A stretch of DNA of 64,000 bases from Arthrobacter pityocampae (GCF_002927275.1 NZ_PRKW01000001.1:124001-188000), one strand, 5' to 3'; positions 37,267-46,098 are shown, counted from the stretch's first letter. Translations and numbers: made by a program. The notes: generated from the letters alone by a model not told the origin.

Positions 37267-37845
37267 TCAGCGCTGGTCCCCGACGAAACAGAGGCCTGAG
37301 GCGAGCGCCGGGAGGACCGCCACGGTGGCCGTCCCTTCGCGCACCTCCCCGACGACGCACGTCTGCTCGAGGAGCCCGGCGCCCTGGATCGAGTCGACGT
37401 CCAGACCGGTGGGCGTGCTGTCGACGGACACCTCCACGGACGCGGGGACCGCGCCCTCGTTCGCGAAGCCCTGCTCGATGGCGGCCCTGACCCGGTCCCT
37501 GGTGACCGGGTCCCCGCCCTCGGCCAGGGTGGTGAGCTCGGCGTCGACGGCGCGGGCGATGCCTGCGGCATCCTCCTCCCCAGATACCTCCCCCTTACCA
37601 GGGGATGACGCGGCGCCTGCGCCGGTCTGCCCCGCGGTCTGCCCGGCGGTCGGCACCGGTCGGGGCTCCGAGGACGGCGACGACGTGGACGGGGACGACG
37701 CGGAGGACGGAGTGGTGCCCGACGCGTCCGGCACCACGGAGGACGCCTGGGCGCAGGAGGTGAGCCCGAGCGTCAGCCCGACACCGATCGAGACGATCAG
37801 GCGCATCGCCCTGCCGGGCGCGGTGCGGGGGATGGCGGTAGTCAC
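37267..37845 (-). CDS. putative lipoprotein, DUF6993-like layout
   Basis: A 192-residue exported protein of unknown function. From the GTG at 37845 the signal region is MTTAIPRTAPGRAMRL followed by a hydrophobic stretch ending LGLTSC, a good lipobox with lipidated C31. A Ser/Thr/Pro-rich linker of about 50 residues follows, then a globular domain of about 100 residues with two further Cys (EQTCVVGEV and SGLCFVGDQR) likely to form a disulfide. The GTG has CAGGA upstream; an internal ATG at 37806 would still leave a signal peptide. Similar secreted proteins next to ssb occur in related genera, but the family name is tentative. The gene ends 63 bases before ettA. Confidence 0.8.
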   Translation of the reverse strand: MTTAIPRTAPGRAMRLIVSIGVGLTLGLTSCAQASSVVPDASGTTPSSASSPSTSSPSSEPRPVPTAGQTAGQTGAGAASSPGKGEVSGEEDAAGIARAVDAELTTLAEGGDPVTRDRVRAAIEQGFANEGAVPASVEVSVDSTPTGLDVDSIQGAGLLEQTCVVGEVREGTATVAVLPALASGLCFVGDQR

Positions 37846-37880
37846 CCGATCATCCTGCCATCGATCCCCACCGGCTCCGG

Positions 37881-38468
37881 CTAGAACGGGACGGCCTCCT
37901 CCTCGCGGGCGTCCTCGCGGTCGCTGCCGGCCTCCCCCGCCGGACGGGAGTCGCTGTCGCCGTCGTCCCCGGCATCCGCGTCGGAGCGCGACGCCGTCCC
38001 GTACAGCTCCCCGGTGGCGGGGTCCACCCCGTCGGGAACCTCGTCCCCGGGAGGAACACCCCCTGCGGTGTCCTCCGGGCCGGCCTCCGGCTGTGCCTCG
38101 CTGCGGTCCGCCGTGGTGCGTCTGAAGTTCGCCGTCCCCCACATGAGGTCGTGTCCTGCCGTGTCGGCGTCGATGTCGACGGACGTCCCCGTCCGGCCGT
38201 CCGCGTTGATCCACGGGCGCACCTTCAGCCGTCCGGTGACGATCACGCGGTCGCCCTTCTTCAGGCTGGCCCCCGCATTGGTGGCGAGCTGGCGGAACAT
38301 GGACACCGAGTACCAGTTCGTGTGCCCGTCCACCCAGGCATTCGTCTCCCGGTCGAAGCGGCGGTCGGTGGAACACATGCGGAATCCGGCGACCGCCAGT
38401 CCGCTCTGCGCCGAGGTGAGCCGCACGTCCGTGGCGACATAGCCCCGCACGGTGATGATGTCGGTCAT
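37881..38468 (-). CDS. ssb: single-stranded DNA-binding protein
   Basis: A 195-residue SSB. The OB fold covers residues 1-110 (DIITVRGYVATDVRLT, then NWYSVSMFRQLATNAGASLKKGDRVIVTGRL). The rest is an acidic Asp/Gly/Glu linker ending EEEAVPF, which resembles the DDDIPF protein-interaction tip. It coats ssDNA in replication and repair. The ATG at 38468 follows GAAGGACAGATC. The OB fold is less canonical than the SSB next to rpsF/rpsR, so this may be the second, SsbB-like paralogue; the main ssb is not in this window. Confidence 0.9.
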   Translation of the reverse strand: MTDIITVRGYVATDVRLTSAQSGLAVAGFRMCSTDRRFDRETNAWVDGHTNWYSVSMFRQLATNAGASLKKGDRVIVTGRLKVRPWINADGRTGTSVDIDADTAGHDLMWGTANFRRTTADRSEAQPEAGPEDTAGGVPPGDEVPDGVDPATGELYGTASRSDADAGDDGDSDSRPAGEAGSDREDAREEEAVPF

Positions 38469-38640
38469 GATCTGTCCTTCCGTCGATCCCGGTAGGCGGC
38501 GGTCGGTGCCGGCCTCGACCCAGTCTCCGCCCGGGCGGCCGACGGCGCCGGGCATACCGGGCGTATGTGGACAACCACCGTGCGTCGCCCGCGCACCCTG
38601 ACGAGCCCGACCGTGGCGTGGATCCAGCCGGCAACGCAAA

Positions 38641-38665
38641 GGGCCGGACGCTCGGCGTCCGGCCC
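38641..38665 (-). terminator. terminator after tRNA-Arg
   Basis: A 10-bp stem (GGGCCGGACG and complement) with a 5-base loop lies 9 bases beyond the tRNA-Arg 3' end on the minus strand. Confidence 0.8.
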
Positions 38666-38673
38666 TGATGCTG

Positions 38674-38746
38674 TGCCCCCGGCAGGATTCGAACCTGCGA
38701 CCAGAGGATTAGAAGGCCCCTGCTCTATCCCCTGAGCTACGGAGGC
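38674..38746 (-). tRNA. tRNA-Arg (anticodon TCT)
   Basis: A 73-nt cloverleaf. The acceptor GCCTCCG pairs with CGGGGGC (one G-U), the anticodon loop is CTTCTAA, the T arm contains GTTCGAATC, and the discriminator is A. The pair at 31/39 of the anticodon stem is C-U, a mismatch; the rest of the stem pairs. CCA is not encoded. Confidence 0.94.
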
Positions 38747-38807
38747 AGTCCGCCCAGTTTACTATGGTCGCTCCCGGGCGGACCCGACCGCGGTCGGGGC
38801 GGCCCGT

Positions 38808-39236
38808 CTAAACGTCCTGGCCGACCTCGGCGGGGAAGCTCACCCGGAGTTCGAGGCGGTGCTGCCCGTCCGGGTCCTGCGAGTAGACGGCCTTGCCCGC
38901 GATGCCGCGGAGCCCGTCCGTGCCGGAGCCGGGGATGATGTGCCCCGAGCTCGCGGCTTCCGCGCCCTCGGCGACGCCCCAGTGCTGGACCGTCATGGCG
39001 CCCGTCCGGTTCCCGACGGTCCCGACGAACTGTTCGGACGCGACGTAGCCGGCGCCGACGTCGTTCCCTGCCATCAGCAGTTCGGCCGTGCTGGTCCCGC
39101 TGATCTCGCCCTCGAACACCTTCGAGGCCCGCACACGGGACAGCTCGCCCGTGCTGCCGGGCTCCGAGTACGGCTCGGCGTCCCAGCTGGTGATCTCGAA
39201 CTCGCCGTTGTACGTCGTCGTTCCTGTTTCAATCAT
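38808..39236 (-). CDS. DUF3224-family protein
   Basis: A 142-residue beta-rich protein of the DUF3224 family (small barrel of the allene-oxide-cyclase type), function unknown. Visible family features are FEITSWDAEPY near the start, SRVRASKVFEGEISGTSTAELLMA, and GSGTDGLRGIAGKAVYSQDPDGQHRLEL close to the end. No signal peptide is seen. The ATG at 39236 follows GAAACAGG. It stands alone between tRNA-Arg and the mannosyltransferase gene. Confidence 0.85.
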   Translation of the reverse strand: MIETGTTTYNGEFEITSWDAEPYSEPGSTGELSRVRASKVFEGEISGTSTAELLMAGNDVGAGYVASEQFVGTVGNRTGAMTVQHWGVAEGAEAASSGHIIPGSGTDGLRGIAGKAVYSQDPDGQHRLELRVSFPAEVGQDV

Positions 39237-39284
39237 CTGTTCAGTATCGCCGGTCGGAGCGGGTCCCGCATGCCGCGCACGGAG

Positions 39285-40805
39285 TCAGTGCATCAGGCCG
39301 GGCGCCGCCGGCCGGTATCGGCGGAGGAACAGGACCTTCGTGCTCCGGTCGACGAACACGAGGTAGAGCGCGAAGCCGAGGGCGATCACGCCGGCGATCT
39401 GCCGCGCCATCATGAGGCTGATCTCGAAGTACGGGAAGATGTCGAGCTGGTCCGTGATGGCGTAGACCATGAAGAACGCGACGGTGAAGTAGAGGAACTT
39501 CACCTGCCAGTCGTCGCGGATCCCCGTCACCGCGAAGAGCGGGATCAGCCACACGACATACCAGGACTGGATCATCGGCGCCAGCAGCACGATGGCCGCG
39601 AAGGCGATGGCGAGGCGGCGGACGAGGCGGCTGTGATCGCCGCGGAAGACCTGCAGCGCGATGATCACGAGCGACGCCACCCGGGCGAGTGTGTGGAAGA
39701 CGCCGGCGAGGTCCCAGCCGGGCAGGCCTACGGCGTCGCCGAGCGATGCGATGACCAGCCCGATGAAGCCGACGGGCGCGTACCAGATCCAGACGCTGCC
39801 CGGCGTGCTGAGGGCGCCGACCCACCCGAAGCCGAAGGTGTTCACGTACCCCATGACCCAGAGGATGCCGAGCGACATCCCGGCGGTGAGGAACCAGTAG
39901 AGGAAACGCCGCGGCCAGGAGGCCCCCCTGCCCGCCCACATCAGGCCGACGAAGGGCAGGAAGATCAGGGTGATCGGCTTAATGCCGACGGACAGCGTGA
40001 TCAGGAGGATCCCGAGGACGGGCCGCTTCGTCGCGGCCAGGTACAGGCCGGCCAGGGCGAGGCCGATCATGAGCGCATCGTTGTGGATCGCTGCGACGAA
40101 ATTGATGAGGAACAGCGGGTTCGCGGCGGTCAGCCACAGGGCGCGGTTCGCGTTGATGGAGTGGAGGGCTGCGAGCTTCGGGACCACGTAGACGCACAGG
40201 GCCACTCCGAGGAGCGCGACCACCCGGAACAGGATGATCGACGTGTCGGGGTTGCCGCCGGTGATCCTGACGATGCCCTCCTCGATCCAGAGGAAGACCG
40301 GCCCGTAGGGGGTGGGGCTCTGTGCCCAGAGGTCGTCGGCGCCGATCTGCAGGTAGTTCGAGATCTGCGAGTACCCGTCGACGTAGGGGTTGAGCCCGGC
40401 CACCATGACCTGGCCTTGCGCGATGTAGGCGAACACGTCGCGGCTGAAGAGGGGCAGGGATGCGGCCAGGGGGATGGTCCACGCCACGATCGCCGTCAGC
40501 ACGTACGGTCTCGTGTCGTCGGACCAGCCGTCGAGCCGCTGGCCCAGTCGCAGCCAGGACCGGACGAGAAGCATCCCGCCGAGCGCCAGCAGGAGGACGG
40601 AGAGCACGGCACCAGCGGGTTCGAACCGGAGCCAGATGATGATCGGGGTGCGCCGCAACTCCGCCGACGCCAGTGACAGCCAGCCGACACCGAGCGAGCC
40701 CATCCACATCAGCAGGGAACCGATGAAGCCCTGCACGATGGCGATGTTCGGCCGGTTCGGGCCCCGCTGCGTCGCGACGTCGGAGAGCGGGACCTGGGCG
40801 GGCAT
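39285..40805 (-). CDS. polyprenyl-phosphomannose-dependent alpha-1,6-mannosyltransferase (MptA/MptB-like)
   Basis: A 506-residue GT-C glycosyltransferase with about 12-13 membrane segments. The family signature in the first outer loop is SRDVFAYIAQGQVMVAGLNPY, carrying the Asp that binds the lipid-phosphate sugar; SPTPYGPVFLWIEEGI and NPLFLINFVAAIHNDALM follow. MptA and MptB extend the alpha-1,6-mannan core of lipomannan from decaprenyl-phosphomannose in Corynebacteriales. Micrococcaceae make lipomannan-type glycolipids too, so a cell-envelope mannan role is likely. The ATG at 40805 is used. A TAATAT box (40972-40967) about 160 bases upstream may be its promoter; no other gene lies in that 295-bp divergent gap with orn. 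Confidence 0.9.
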   Translation of the reverse strand: MPAQVPLSDVATQRGPNRPNIAIVQGFIGSLLMWMGSLGVGWLSLASAELRRTPIIIWLRFEPAGAVLSVLLLALGGMLLVRSWLRLGQRLDGWSDDTRPYVLTAIVAWTIPLAASLPLFSRDVFAYIAQGQVMVAGLNPYVDGYSQISNYLQIGADDLWAQSPTPYGPVFLWIEEGIVRITGGNPDTSIILFRVVALLGVALCVYVVPKLAALHSINANRALWLTAANPLFLINFVAAIHNDALMIGLALAGLYLAATKRPVLGILLITLSVGIKPITLIFLPFVGLMWAGRGASWPRRFLYWFLTAGMSLGILWVMGYVNTFGFGWVGALSTPGSVWIWYAPVGFIGLVIASLGDAVGLPGWDLAGVFHTLARVASLVIIALQVFRGDHSRLVRRLAIAFAAIVLLAPMIQSWYVVWLIPLFAVTGIRDDWQVKFLYFTVAFFMVYAITDQLDIFPYFEISLMMARQIAGVIALGFALYLVFVDRSTKVLFLRRYRPAAPGLMH

Positions 40806-41100
40806 CGGGGGAATCCAATCGTCGGCAAGCAGAAGTCGGCGTCGAACGCCCGGTCCTCAGGCTGACGGCCGATGACGACCCGACGGCGGGCGACCCGCGA
40901 GCGGTGCCCGTGCCGGACGGCGCAGGGTCTCCCAGATCTCCCCGCAACCCTGAGCGAACTGTTCGAATATTAGCATCGGGCCCGGGGCACGCCGCCGTCG
41001 GGCCGCGCCGCGCCGGGGCCGGATCCGCGCCGCAGTCCCCCGGACCGCAGGAGGCGGCGTCGGACACGGAAGCGGGGGTGCCGGGCGGTACATTGGTCGA

Positions 41101-41703
41101 ATGCCGATATCGAATGACCCCATCGTCTGGATCGACTGCGAAATGACGGGACTGGACCTCGCGAACGACGCCCTGATCGAGGTCGCCGTCCTGGTGACGG
41201 ATTCCGAGCTCAACGTCCTCGGCGACGGAGTGGACGTGGTGATCAAGCCCACGCCCGAGGCCCTCGCCCAGATGGGCGACTTCGTGCGGACGATGCATAC
41301 GACGTCGGGCCTGCTGGAGGAACTCGACAGCGGCATCACGATGGAGGACGCCGAGCGGCAGGTCCTCGAGTACATCAAGGCCTGGGTGCCGGAGCCCCGC
41401 AAGGCCCAGCTGGCGGGCAACTCGGTCGGCACGGACCGGAACTTCCTGGTCCGGGACATGCCGCTCGTCATCGACCACCTGCACTACCGGGTCATCGACG
41501 TGTCGACCATCAAAGAACTCGCGCGCCGCTGGTACACGCGGGCCTACTTCCAGTCACCCCCGAAGACCGGCGGACACCGGGCCCTCGGCGACATCGAGGA
41601 TTCGATCCGGGAGCTGCGGTACTACCGGTCGGCGGTCTTCGTCCCCTCCCCCGGTCCCGACTCCGCGACCAGCAAGGACATCGCACGCACGATCGTGTCC
41701 TGA
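41101..41703 (+). CDS. orn: oligoribonuclease
   Basis: A 200-residue 3'-5' exonuclease of the DEDDh type that degrades 2-5-mers, including pGpG, to mononucleotides. The first motif is WIDCEMTGLD at about residue 10, the second is in AGNSVGTDRNFL, and the third is KTGGHRALGDIEDSI with the catalytic His and Asp. The length is slightly above the usual 180 because of a Pro/Ser tail. The ATG at 41101 is only 8 bases after a TACATT -10 box (41087-41092), so the message is probably leaderless. It is followed by tRNA-His. Confidence 0.96.
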   Translation: MPISNDPIVWIDCEMTGLDLANDALIEVAVLVTDSELNVLGDGVDVVIKPTPEALAQMGDFVRTMHTTSGLLEELDSGITMEDAERQVLEYIKAWVPEPRKAQLAGNSVGTDRNFLVRDMPLVIDHLHYRVIDVSTIKELARRWYTRAYFQSPPKTGGHRALGDIEDSIRELRYYRSAVFVPSPGPDSATSKDIARTIVS

Positions 41704-41815
41704 CGGCGTCCGCCGCGGTCGGGAGCACACCGAAAAGTGTGTAAACTTGTTTCCGCTGCCTTTCCCAGACAGCCCGGCCGGTCATCCGGACCCGGGATGC
41801 CCTGCGGAGACACGT

Positions 41816-41889
41816 GGTGGGTATAGCTCAGTTGGCAGAGCGCCTGGTTGTGGTCCAGGAGGTCGCGGGTTCAAGCCCCGTTACTCACC
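41816..41889 (+). tRNA. tRNA-His (anticodon GTG)
   Basis: The acceptor GTGGGTA pairs with TACTCAC (one G-U). The extra G at -1 (41816) opposite C73, special to tRNA-His, is encoded. The anticodon arm is CCTGG-TTGTGGT-CCAGG and the T arm contains GTTCAAG. CCA is not encoded. Confidence 0.95.
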
Positions 41890-42028
41890 CTCAGTCGTCA
41901 GGAACGTCGCTGACCACGTATGCCGTCCCGGAGATCGTCCGGGGCGGCATACGTCATTTAGGCCCCATCAAGCCCAGGCCCCGGAGCGCGGATGTGCCCG
42001 GGCTGCGAGCATACGAAGGACTTCCGTC

Positions 42029-43201
42029 ATGGAACGCACAGTGTTCGAAGAAGATCACGAGCTCTTCCGCGATGTCGCCCGCGAGTTCAACGATCGCGCC
42101 GTCGCCCCCCATTACGCGGACTGGGACCGGCAGCACCTGATGGACCGCTCGGTCTGGACCGCGGCCGGCGACCAGGGGCTGCTCGGGCTCGCCGTCCCGG
42201 AGGACTTCGGCGGCGCAGGGATGCCCGACTACCGGTTCCGTACGGTGCTGGACGAGGAGTTCGCCCGGAGCAACCACCTCGCCGTCGGCCTCGCGTTCCA
42301 CCTGCAGGACGACCTCGTCCTCCCGCACCTGCTGGCCTACGGTTCGGACGACCTCAAGGAGCGGTGGCTGCCCGGCATGGTCTCCGGTGAGATCGTCACG
42401 TCCTGCGCCTGGACCGAGCCGGGAGCCGGCAGCGATCTGCGGGGCATCCGGACCAAGGCCGTGCGCGATGGCGACGACTGGCTGATCTCCGGCCAGAAAG
42501 TGTTCATCGGCAACGGCATCAGCGGGGACGCGTCCCTCGTGCTCGCCCGCACCGACGGCAGCTCGGGGCGCGGCTCGAGCGACTCGTTCTCCCTCTTCAT
42601 GGTGCGCAAGGGCGAGGGCTACGCGCCCGGCCGCCAGCTCGACAAGATGGGCCTGCGCGCCTCCGACACCGCCGAACTCTTCTTCGACAGCGTCCGGGTG
42701 CCCGGGGCCGACCTCGTGGGTGAGGTGGGCCAGGGCCTGCGCTACAGCCTCGAGCAGATCCCGCAGGGCCGCCTCGGCATCGCCGTCGCCTCCGCGGCGC
42801 TCGCGCGGGCCACCTACGAGCAGACCCTGCGGTACGTGACCGAGCGCAGCGCCTTCGGCGAGCGCGTCCTCGACTTCCAGAACACCCGCCACGTACTCGC
42901 CGACATCCTCACCGAGGTCCAGGTGACGGAGACCTTCGTCGACCAGGCCGTGCTGGCCTTCAACGCGGGCACGCTGACCCCCACGGCCGCCGCGCAGGCC
43001 AAGCTGTGGGCCAGCGAGCGGGCGAAGTCCATCACGGACCGGTGCCTCCAGCTGCACGGCGGCTACGGGTACATCCTCGAATACCCGGTCTCGCAGGCGT
43101 TCCTCGCCGCGCGGCTGCTGACGATCTTCGGCGGGACGAGCGAGATCATGCGCGAGTCCATCGGCCGGTCGATCGCCGACCGCCCCACCCAGAACAGGTA
43201 G
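42029..43201 (+). CDS. acyl-CoA dehydrogenase
   Basis: A 390-residue flavoenzyme introducing the alpha-beta double bond in an acyl-CoA. Signatures seen are CAWTEPGAGSDLRGI (first PROSITE region), FIGNGISGDASLVLAR for FAD/substrate, QARLG-type arginine segment QGRLGIAVASAALA, and QLHGGYGYILEYPVSQAFLAARLLTIFGGTSEIM at the C-terminus. The catalytic Glu would lie in this region; the string EYPVSQ has the Glu found in long-chain-type enzymes. The ATG at 42029 has GAAGGA 8 bases upstream. Only 5 bases separate it from def, so they form an operon. Substrate chain length is unknown. Confidence 0.93.
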   Translation: MERTVFEEDHELFRDVAREFNDRAVAPHYADWDRQHLMDRSVWTAAGDQGLLGLAVPEDFGGAGMPDYRFRTVLDEEFARSNHLAVGLAFHLQDDLVLPHLLAYGSDDLKERWLPGMVSGEIVTSCAWTEPGAGSDLRGIRTKAVRDGDDWLISGQKVFIGNGISGDASLVLARTDGSSGRGSSDSFSLFMVRKGEGYAPGRQLDKMGLRASDTAELFFDSVRVPGADLVGEVGQGLRYSLEQIPQGRLGIAVASAALARATYEQTLRYVTERSAFGERVLDFQNTRHVLADILTEVQVTETFVDQAVLAFNAGTLTPTAAAQAKLWASERAKSITDRCLQLHGGYGYILEYPVSQAFLAARLLTIFGGTSEIMRESIGRSIADRPTQNR

Positions 43202-43206
43202 GTTCC

Positions 43207-43779
43207 ATGACCGTCCACCCCATCACCATCGCCGGCGAGCCGGTCCTGCACCGGCGTGCCCTGCCCGTCGCGGCGTTCGACGGCGCGCTGCGCACCCTCA
43301 TCGCCGACATGTTCGAGACGATGGACGTCGCCAACGGGGTGGGCCTCGCCGCACCACAGATCGGCGTGGGGCTGCGCGTGTTCGTGTACGGGATGGAGAA
43401 CGACGACGACGTCGCACCGCGCGGCGTCCTCGTCAACCCGACGATCGTGACCTCGAAGATCCCCGGGTCCGACCCCGATCCGGAGGACGAGGCGGAGGGC
43501 TGCCTGTCCGTCCCGGGCGAGTCCTTCCCCCTCAAACGGGCCGACTGGGCGCGTGTGTCAGGGTTCGACGGCGACGGCGTGCCCGTCGAGTTCGAGGCCA
43601 CGGGCTGGTTCGCCCGCTGCATGCAGCACGAGTACGACCACCTCGACGGCAAGCTCTTCGTGGATCGGCTCAACAACCGTCAGGGACGCAAGGCGGGCAA
43701 GGCGATGAAGAACAACGGCTGGGGCATCCCCGGGCTCACCTGGATGCCCGGGGTGGATCCGGACCCGTTCGGCCACTAG
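43207..43779 (+). CDS. def: peptide deformylase
   Basis: A 190-residue metalloenzyme that removes the formyl group from nascent proteins. All three motifs are present: GVGLAAPQIG (motif 1), EGCLSVPG (motif 2, metal-binding Cys) and QHEYDHLDG (motif 3, two metal His and catalytic Glu). The ATG at 43207 is 5 bases after the acyl-CoA dehydrogenase stop, with AGGTTCC between. The C-terminus is about 20 residues longer than E. coli Def (PGLTWMPGVDPDPFGH), as in other actinobacterial enzymes. Confidence 0.97.
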   Translation: MTVHPITIAGEPVLHRRALPVAAFDGALRTLIADMFETMDVANGVGLAAPQIGVGLRVFVYGMENDDDVAPRGVLVNPTIVTSKIPGSDPDPEDEAEGCLSVPGESFPLKRADWARVSGFDGDGVPVEFEATGWFARCMQHEYDHLDGKLFVDRLNNRQGRKAGKAMKNNGWGIPGLTWMPGVDPDPFGH

Positions 43780-43804
43780 CCGGGAGCGTCCCGGCCCTCC
43801 GGCG

Positions 43805-45097
43805 TCAGGGGTTCCGCGTCGCCTCGGCCCGCGCTGCGGGCGCCGGCGCCTCGGCGAGGTCCTCCAGCCGCTTCACACCCCGGAGCGGCCCCAGCAGGGC
43901 CACCAGCGGTGCGGTGCATGCGATGAGGACGCCGATGAGGACGGCCTCGCGGATGCCGACGGTCTCCGCGAGGACCCCCGCCAGCAGGCTTGCCAGCGCG
44001 AGCATGCCCCAGCTCACCGTGCGGGACGCAGCGCCGAGGCGGCCCATCATGTCCGGGGGGCACACGCGCTGGCGGAAGCTGGTGCCCACGACGATGTTCC
44101 AGGACACGCTCGCGCCCATCACGAACATGCCGAGGATGCCCCACAGCATCCCGACGCCGGGCGACAGGACGAGGAGGGAGGCGTAGCCGAGCACCCCGGG
44201 CACCATGGACCACCGCCACAGCGGCCCGGAGCCGAAGCGCTCGCCCAGCGAGTTCGCCGTGACCCCACCGACGGCTCCCCCGATGGACGACGCCGCCAGC
44301 AGCAGACCGAGCCACAGTTCCGACTCCCCCAGGGTCCTCAGCACCAGCAGCACGAGCAGCGAGGCCGAGATGTTGCCGCCGAGGTTCCAGAGTGCGGCGT
44401 TGAGCAGGAGGGCGCGCAGCGGGGCGGTGCTGAAGGTGTAGCAGAAGCCGTCCCACATCTCCCGGACGATCCGATGGTCGCTCCGCGGGCGGACGATCTC
44501 CTTCACATCCAGGCGCTGGACGGCCACGAGCGCGATGACCGACGTCGTCAGCTGCACGATCAGCGTGTTGGAGGCGCCCACGGCACCGGCGAGCCAGCCC
44601 CCGGCGGACCGTCCGGCCGCGTCCGCGGCGGCGCCGGAGCCCGTGATCAGGCCGTTGCCCTCCATGAGCTCGTCCGCGGTGACGGCCTGCTGGACGAGGG
44701 CGGCGTCCGCGAGCTGGAAGAAGACGCCGGCCACCCCCGCGACGAAGGCGGCCACGAACAGCAGCGGGGTGCTGAGGAAACCGAACCAGTAACCGAGAGG
44801 CAGGAGGGCGAGCACCAGGACGCGCACGGAGAGGGATACGAGCATCACCGGTTTCCGCGGCAACCTGTCCACCCATACGCCGATGAGCAGCCCGCAGAGG
44901 AGCCAGGGCAGGAAGGTCATGCCGGCGAGAGCGGCGACCTCGAAGTTGCTGGCGTCGAGCTCGACCGCTGCGATCACGGGCAGCGCCACCGCGGCGACGG
45001 CGTTACCGAGCACCCCGAACGTGCTGGAGACCATCAGCGCGCGGAAATTCCCATTGCGCACCAACAGGTGTCGTTCGGCAGTGCCCCCAGTGCTCAT
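43805..45097 (-). CDS. MFS transporter, EntS-like drug/siderophore exporter group
   Basis: A 430-residue protein with about 12 membrane segments. The motif A loop is IGVWVDRLPRKPVMLVS between segments 2 and 3, and a weaker copy (ANSLGERFGSGPLWR) lies in the second half. A loop with DAAGRSAGGWLAGAVG and the N-terminus NFRALMVSSTFGVLGNAVAA are typical of the EntS/MFS_3 group. A substrate cannot be assigned. The ATG at 45097 is used. It is convergent with def, 25 bases apart. Upstream is a long gap with other transcription signals. Confidence 0.9.
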   Translation of the reverse strand: MSTGGTAERHLLVRNGNFRALMVSSTFGVLGNAVAAVALPVIAAVELDASNFEVAALAGMTFLPWLLCGLLIGVWVDRLPRKPVMLVSLSVRVLVLALLPLGYWFGFLSTPLLFVAAFVAGVAGVFFQLADAALVQQAVTADELMEGNGLITGSGAAADAAGRSAGGWLAGAVGASNTLIVQLTTSVIALVAVQRLDVKEIVRPRSDHRIVREMWDGFCYTFSTAPLRALLLNAALWNLGGNISASLLVLLVLRTLGESELWLGLLLAASSIGGAVGGVTANSLGERFGSGPLWRWSMVPGVLGYASLLVLSPGVGMLWGILGMFVMGASVSWNIVVGTSFRQRVCPPDMMGRLGAASRTVSWGMLALASLLAGVLAETVGIREAVLIGVLIACTAPLVALLGPLRGVKRLEDLAEAPAPAARAEATRNP

Positions 45098-45171
45098 CCG
45101 ATCACCCTAAGCCCCGGACCCTAGGACCATCGGCGTGCGGGGGCCACAACCCGTCAGTGTTGCACCGGGTC

Positions 45172-45200
45172 TTGACGAGTCCACGGACCCCGCCGATAAT
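45172..45200 (+). promoter_or_regulatory. strong plus-strand promoter with no known gene
   Basis: TTGACG (45172-45177) and GATAAT (45195-45200) are separated by exactly 17 bases, each with five of six consensus matches. It is one of the best promoter matches in the window. Transcription would start near 45207 and run toward the 3' end of rnpB on the opposite strand. Confidence 0.65.
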
Positions 45201-45299
45201 CATTCACCCCGGCAACGAAGTGGGCGCCGTCGGTCCTGATTTCTCCCTTGGCTTAGCCGGGCCCTGCGCGATTGCAGCGCGGTCGGCGGAAGGCGCACC

Positions 45300-45458
45300 A
45301 TGGAGGAGGGAGTTCGTCCCGCGGCCGTTCCCCCAGCAATACCGCGGTCGATGAGCTTCCGAGGCGGCTATAGACGCCGGCGGTCCCCCCTGCCTCTTGA
45401 GACCGGGCATGGGGGGCCGTTACACGAGCACGGCACGTTCACCACGGACCCGCCGTGA
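45300..45458 (+). CDS. possible 52-residue small protein
   Basis: The ATG at 45300 has GGAAGG 7 bases upstream and lies about 93 bases after the predicted start of the promoter at 45172-45200. The protein begins MEEGVRPAAVPPAIP, then has an Arg-rich stretch (FRGGYRRRRSP), and ends GTFTTDPP. It has no hydrophobic segment and no cysteine, and matches no family I know. It could instead be chance coding in a small RNA. Confidence 0.3.
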   Translation: MEEGVRPAAVPPAIPRSMSFRGGYRRRRSPLPLETGHGGPLHEHGTFTTDPP

Positions 45459-45620
45459 TGAACGGGCCGACCCCGAAGCCCCAGCAGTAGGCCGACCCGT
45501 TCGTACCGCAGCGCACGCATCCGAGACCCGCGGCGATGTTCACACAGTAGGACGAGCGGGGCCCGGCGACACTGTGTGACGCGCCGAAGAGCGCGGCGGC
45601 GTCGCGTGGAAGAAGTCGAG

Positions 45621-46021
45621 GGATGGGTCGACCGATACGCCGGGTTCTGTCATCGCCCGCCGTTGCCGGCGGGCGAGTAGCGGCCATCCATCTACGGACG
45701 CCGTTGCCGACGCCCTCCAGCGGCCTACCCGTGCACTCGGGCGGGCAGCCCTCGAACGTGCACTGTCTGGCCTTGCTCCGGGTGGGGTTTACCGAGCCGT
45801 GCCGGTCACCCGGCACGCTGGTGGTCTCTTACACCGCCTTTTCACCCTTACTGCCCGCACCGGCCGAAGCCTGTAACGGGAGCGGTCTCTTTTCTGTGGC
45901 ACTGGCCTGCGGGTTACCCCGAGTGGGCGTTACCCACCACCCTGCCCTGCGGAGCCCGGACGTTCCTCGGTGGAGCGGATGCTCTCGCACCGTCCAACGC
46001 GGCCGCCTGGTCGACCCATCC
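45621..46021 (-). ncRNA. rnpB: RNase P RNA, class A
   Basis: A minus-strand RNA of about 401 nt. Helix P1 is closed by GGATGGGTCGACC at the 5' end (46021-46009) and its complement at 45621-45633. The catalytic-core landmarks of bacterial RNase P follow in order: GAGGAACGTCCGGGCTCC with the universal GGGCAGGGTGG, AAGGGTGAAAAGGCGG, GTAAGAGACCACCAGCG, GGTAAACCCCACCCGGAGCA and the 3' AGATGGATGG. It matures the 5' ends of tRNAs. The P1-based ends are likely close to the mature termini. Confidence 0.93.
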
Positions 46022-46098
46022 ACGTCCCAGTCTAGGCGGTCGGGAGCCCGCCGTCGGCCGTGCGCGGACGCCCTGCCTTCGTTGGATACAGTGGATCG

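Larger units (their letters stand above)
45098..45620. other. 523-bp gap between the MFS gene and rnpB
   Basis: No recognisable gene family. It holds a strong plus-strand promoter (45172-45200), a 52-codon plus ORF with a ribosome site (45300-45458), and on the minus strand an open stretch of about 60 codons (down to 45439) with four cysteines, reading SSYCVNIAAGLGCVRCGTNG then SAYCWGFGVGPF. The minus stretch has only a GTG in its middle as start, unless it begins inside rnpB. The region could be an RNA locus or the remains of a peptide gene. Confidence 0.4.

Noticed and set aside
45300-45420. Possible 6C small RNA (C-rich loops)
   Set aside because: C runs are present but two paired stems with C-loops could not be drawn convincingly.
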